The notes under the pieces are model-generated. The model did not search any database. It had not been told where the DNA came from and saw nothing but the letters and a program-made list of their open reading frames with translations. A program made the translations under genes and the position numbers. A stretch of DNA of 64,000 bases from Teredinibacter haidensis (GTDB lineage: Bacteria; Pseudomonadota; Gammaproteobacteria; Pseudomonadales; Cellvibrionaceae). How positions within the stretch are numbered: the first letter of the stretch is position 1; each line of letters begins with the position of its first letter. Positions 62,116 to 64,000 of the stretch are shown piece by piece. Where the stretch lies: positions 930,001 to 994,000 of the forward strand of contig NZ_CP060084.1 of the NCBI RefSeq assembly GCF_014211975.1, in the 5' to 3' direction.

Positions 62116-63474
62116 TTGTTGAAAACCCGTTTATGTAATTTTTTGCAGTTTGTTGTTGTCGTTATTATCTCTATTGGGAGTTGTGCTCTTTTTGCCCAGG
62201 AACCGGTCGCACAGCCTGGTCGGGCAGAGCAGGCGTTTGCGACGTTTGGCCCCTCGATTTATCAGGTTCGCATCATTAATTTGAAATCACAGAATCTAAA
62301 CAGCTCTGGGAGCGGTTTTTACGTTGCAGACGGTTCACTGTTTGCCACCAATTACCATGTGGTCTCGTCAGTGGTGCTAGAACCAGAAGAATACAAAATA
62401 GTGATCGAAAAGGGGGAGGATGAGTACGAGTTGGAGGTGGTGGCGATTGATATCGTAAACGACTTGGCCGTACTCAGTACACCGAATAGCGGTAAGCCAT
62501 TATTGCTTCGGGAGCAGTCGCCAGCAAAAGGCGAAAAAATGTACTCCATAGGAAACCCTCATAATATCGGTATGACCATTGTTGAGGGGAATTACAATGG
62601 CTTGGCCGATGATTATGTCTTTGATCGCATTCATTTCTCTGGGGCGCTCAACCCTGGAATGAGCGGTGGGCCAACCATTGATGCCGCTGGTCGAGTGGTC
62701 GGTGTTAACGTTCAAACGGCAGGTAACCAAGTGGGTTTTTTAGTCCCAGTGGAGAAGCTGGCAATATTGTTGGGCTCCCTTGCTAACGAGCCGGGTTCTT
62801 CAGAAGAAAATTTTGACGTACGACTGGTCAATACCGATGCTTATAGCGTTGCGAAAACTGATAATTATAAAAAGCTGCAGAAAAATATTGGTGAGCAGAT
62901 ATTAAAAGCAACTAGTGCACTTATTGATGGAATAAATTCGAGCGAATGGCCATTGGAAGAGTTGGCCGGAGCAACGGTGGTGGGTGAAATCCACCCTGGA
63001 TTCCATTGCTGGGGGCAAAGTGATACGGATGAAAAGAAAAAAATTCTCACCGTTGTAAAAGGCTGTAACAGTCGCCAATCGATTTATGTTTCCCGTGAGT
63101 TAAATTCGGGCTATTTCGAATACGAATTTCGATATCTCGAAGGAGATGAGTGGCCATCCAGTGCATTTTATCGGCACGCTACGCAGGAGTTCTCCCAGGG
63201 GCGGCCTTCTAATCGTGCAGGTGAAGATGACGTTGATAACTTCACTTGTGTGAATGATGTTGTTGAGCAGGACGAAAACGGTATTCGCAAGCGAGCAGCT
63301 TTTTGCGCAAGGCCCTATAAAAAATTTGCGGGTTTGTACGATACCTTCTATATGGCCGTTACTGTAGATAAAAAAAATCGAGCGTTAATGGAGCATTTTT
63401 GCTTGTCCGGTGTTGATAAAAACAAAAGTAACGAATTTTTATCCCGGTTTATAAAACAGGTGGTTTGGCAATGA
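62116..63474 (+). CDS. Secreted trypsin-like serine protease (S1C/HtrA-like) with unknown C-terminal domain
   Basis: 452 residues from TTG 62116 (TTG 62119 is also possible); no ATG occurs before the signal peptide, which ends about Ala27 (SCALFAQE). The protease domain spans about 40-220 with His81 (ATNYHVV), Asp116 (NDLAVL) and Ser183 (PGMSGGP). There is no PDZ domain. Residues about 225-452 are not recognised and include Cys298, Cys315, Cys379, Cys393 and others, which may form disulfides in the periplasm. Its stop codon overlaps the start of the following FHA gene (ATGA), so the two are coupled. Confidence 0.87.
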   Translation: MLKTRLCNFLQFVVVVIISIGSCALFAQEPVAQPGRAEQAFATFGPSIYQVRIINLKSQNLNSSGSGFYVADGSLFATNYHVVSSVVLEPEEYKIVIEKGEDEYELEVVAIDIVNDLAVLSTPNSGKPLLLREQSPAKGEKMYSIGNPHNIGMTIVEGNYNGLADDYVFDRIHFSGALNPGMSGGPTIDAAGRVVGVNVQTAGNQVGFLVPVEKLAILLGSLANEPGSSEENFDVRLVNTDAYSVAKTDNYKKLQKNIGEQILKATSALIDGINSSEWPLEELAGATVVGEIHPGFHCWGQSDTDEKKKILTVVKGCNSRQSIYVSRELNSGYFEYEFRYLEGDEWPSSAFYRHATQEFSQGRPSNRAGEDDVDNFTCVNDVVEQDENGIRKRAAFCARPYKKFAGLYDTFYMAVTVDKKNRALMEHFCLSGVDKNKSNEFLSRFIKQVVWQ

Positions 63475-64000
63475 TTGTAGAAATTGTAACTAAATCAGGC
63501 CGGGTAATGGAAGTTCACTCTTTCCAAAAGGATCAGATTACGATCGGCCGTGGTTATGGTAATGATTTGATTTTGCAAGATCCTTATATGGAGGCGAACC
63601 ATTTGGCGGCCAGTTACGATAGTGAAATCGGTCAGATTTCAGTTCGCGACCTGGGTTCGCTCAATGGAACGAAAATTCACGGTTTATTAACAACGCTTGA
63701 AGGGCATGTTTCCACGCAACTGCAGGCGAGGCAAATTCTAACGCTAGGAAAAACCAATATTCGAATTTTGGATAGGGAGCATTCGATTCCTTCAGCTCTG
63801 AAACTTTCGTCTTTCGAACCGTTGTTTGCGTATCTCGGATCTTGGTGGGTAAGTTTATTGGCCATAGTGGCAGCAGTTGTTTTAACCTTGGTCAGCGCTT
63901 ACTTGGAAAATCCATTTTCGGACAAGTTGGTGAAGGAGCTTAATGCGGTTGTTATGTATGTCGTTGTTGCCATTTGCTACGGAGGCCTCTGGGTAATGCT
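63471..64000 (+). CDS. FHA-domain membrane protein (3' end outside window)
   Basis: The frame from ATG 63471 stays open to the window end (176 codons), overlapping the protease stop by four bases. Residues about 5-100 form an FHA domain: ITIGRGYGNDLIL (24-36), EANHLAA at 41-47 and DLGSLNGTKI (60-69). Predicted transmembrane helices follow at 123-145 and about 158-176. FHA domains bind phosphothreonine; a membrane-tethered FHA next to a secreted protease suggests a signalling or regulated proteolysis pair. The C-terminal part is not visible. Confidence 0.85.
   Translation, partial: MIVEIVTKSGRVMEVHSFQKDQITIGRGYGNDLILQDPYMEANHLAASYDSEIGQISVRDLGSLNGTKIHGLLTTLEGHVSTQLQARQILTLGKTNIRILDREHSIPSALKLSSFEPLFAYLGSWWVSLLAIVAAVVLTLVSAYLENPFSDKLVKELNAVVMYVVVAICYGGLWVM

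Overview
The window looks like a chromosomal segment of a marine or plant-polymer-degrading gammaproteobacterium, most likely of the Cellvibrio/Saccharophagus/Teredinibacter group. The pointers are a GH94 cellobiose phosphorylase, a CE1-type esterase lipoprotein with a Pro/Thr-rich linker, a TonB-dependent receptor, a Na+-pumping oxaloacetate decarboxylase (oadGAB), and gammaproteobacterial Psp and Yjf operons. The taxonomic placement is inference; there is no rRNA in the window.

Layout. 1-18850: the end of a beta-propeller protein, then a two-partner secretion pair, a giant 5128-residue TpsA exoprotein and its TpsB transporter. 19063-24142 (minus): a Yjf-type envelope operon in the order yjfI, yjfJ (PspA/IM30), potassium channel, yjfK, yjfL, yjfM, yjfC; divergent from it, a DUF6471 protein overlapping a rhomboid protease. 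25201-41416: the most interesting region. A DUF2220 (JetD/MksG-like) gene and an mksF-mksE-mksB condensin-like operon lie on the same strand in the canonical Wadjet order, but about 9 kb of cargo separates mksB from the jetD-like gene. The cargo holds an IS200-like element, a TonB receptor, a methyltransferase, a membrane-anchored AraC regulator and the esterase. Inside it I find a decayed copy of the mksB 3' end and a decayed copy of the receptor 3' end. 41642-46988: tRNA-Arg(ACG), mgsA, ggt, a broken S9 peptidase carrying a 7-bp tandem repeat, and dusC. 47524-52633: oadGAB and pyruvate kinase. 52903-59414: small genes, bolA with a perfect CRP-type box, yigZ, xdhC-mocA, a sigma-54-like promoter with pspABC and a zinc-ribbon membrane protein, and a HAD phosphatase. 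59461-64000: cellobiose phosphorylase, then a secreted S1C protease translationally coupled to an FHA-domain membrane protein cut by the window edge.

Functional themes are envelope stress (two PspA-family operons, rhomboid, S1C protease/FHA pair), surface exoprotein secretion, plant-polysaccharide use (esterase, TonB receptor, cellobiose phosphorylase) with central carbon metabolism (pyk, oadGAB, mgsA), and a probable plasmid-defence or condensin system whose parts have been pulled apart. All functional calls rest on reading motifs and protein sequence by eye; no database search was run.
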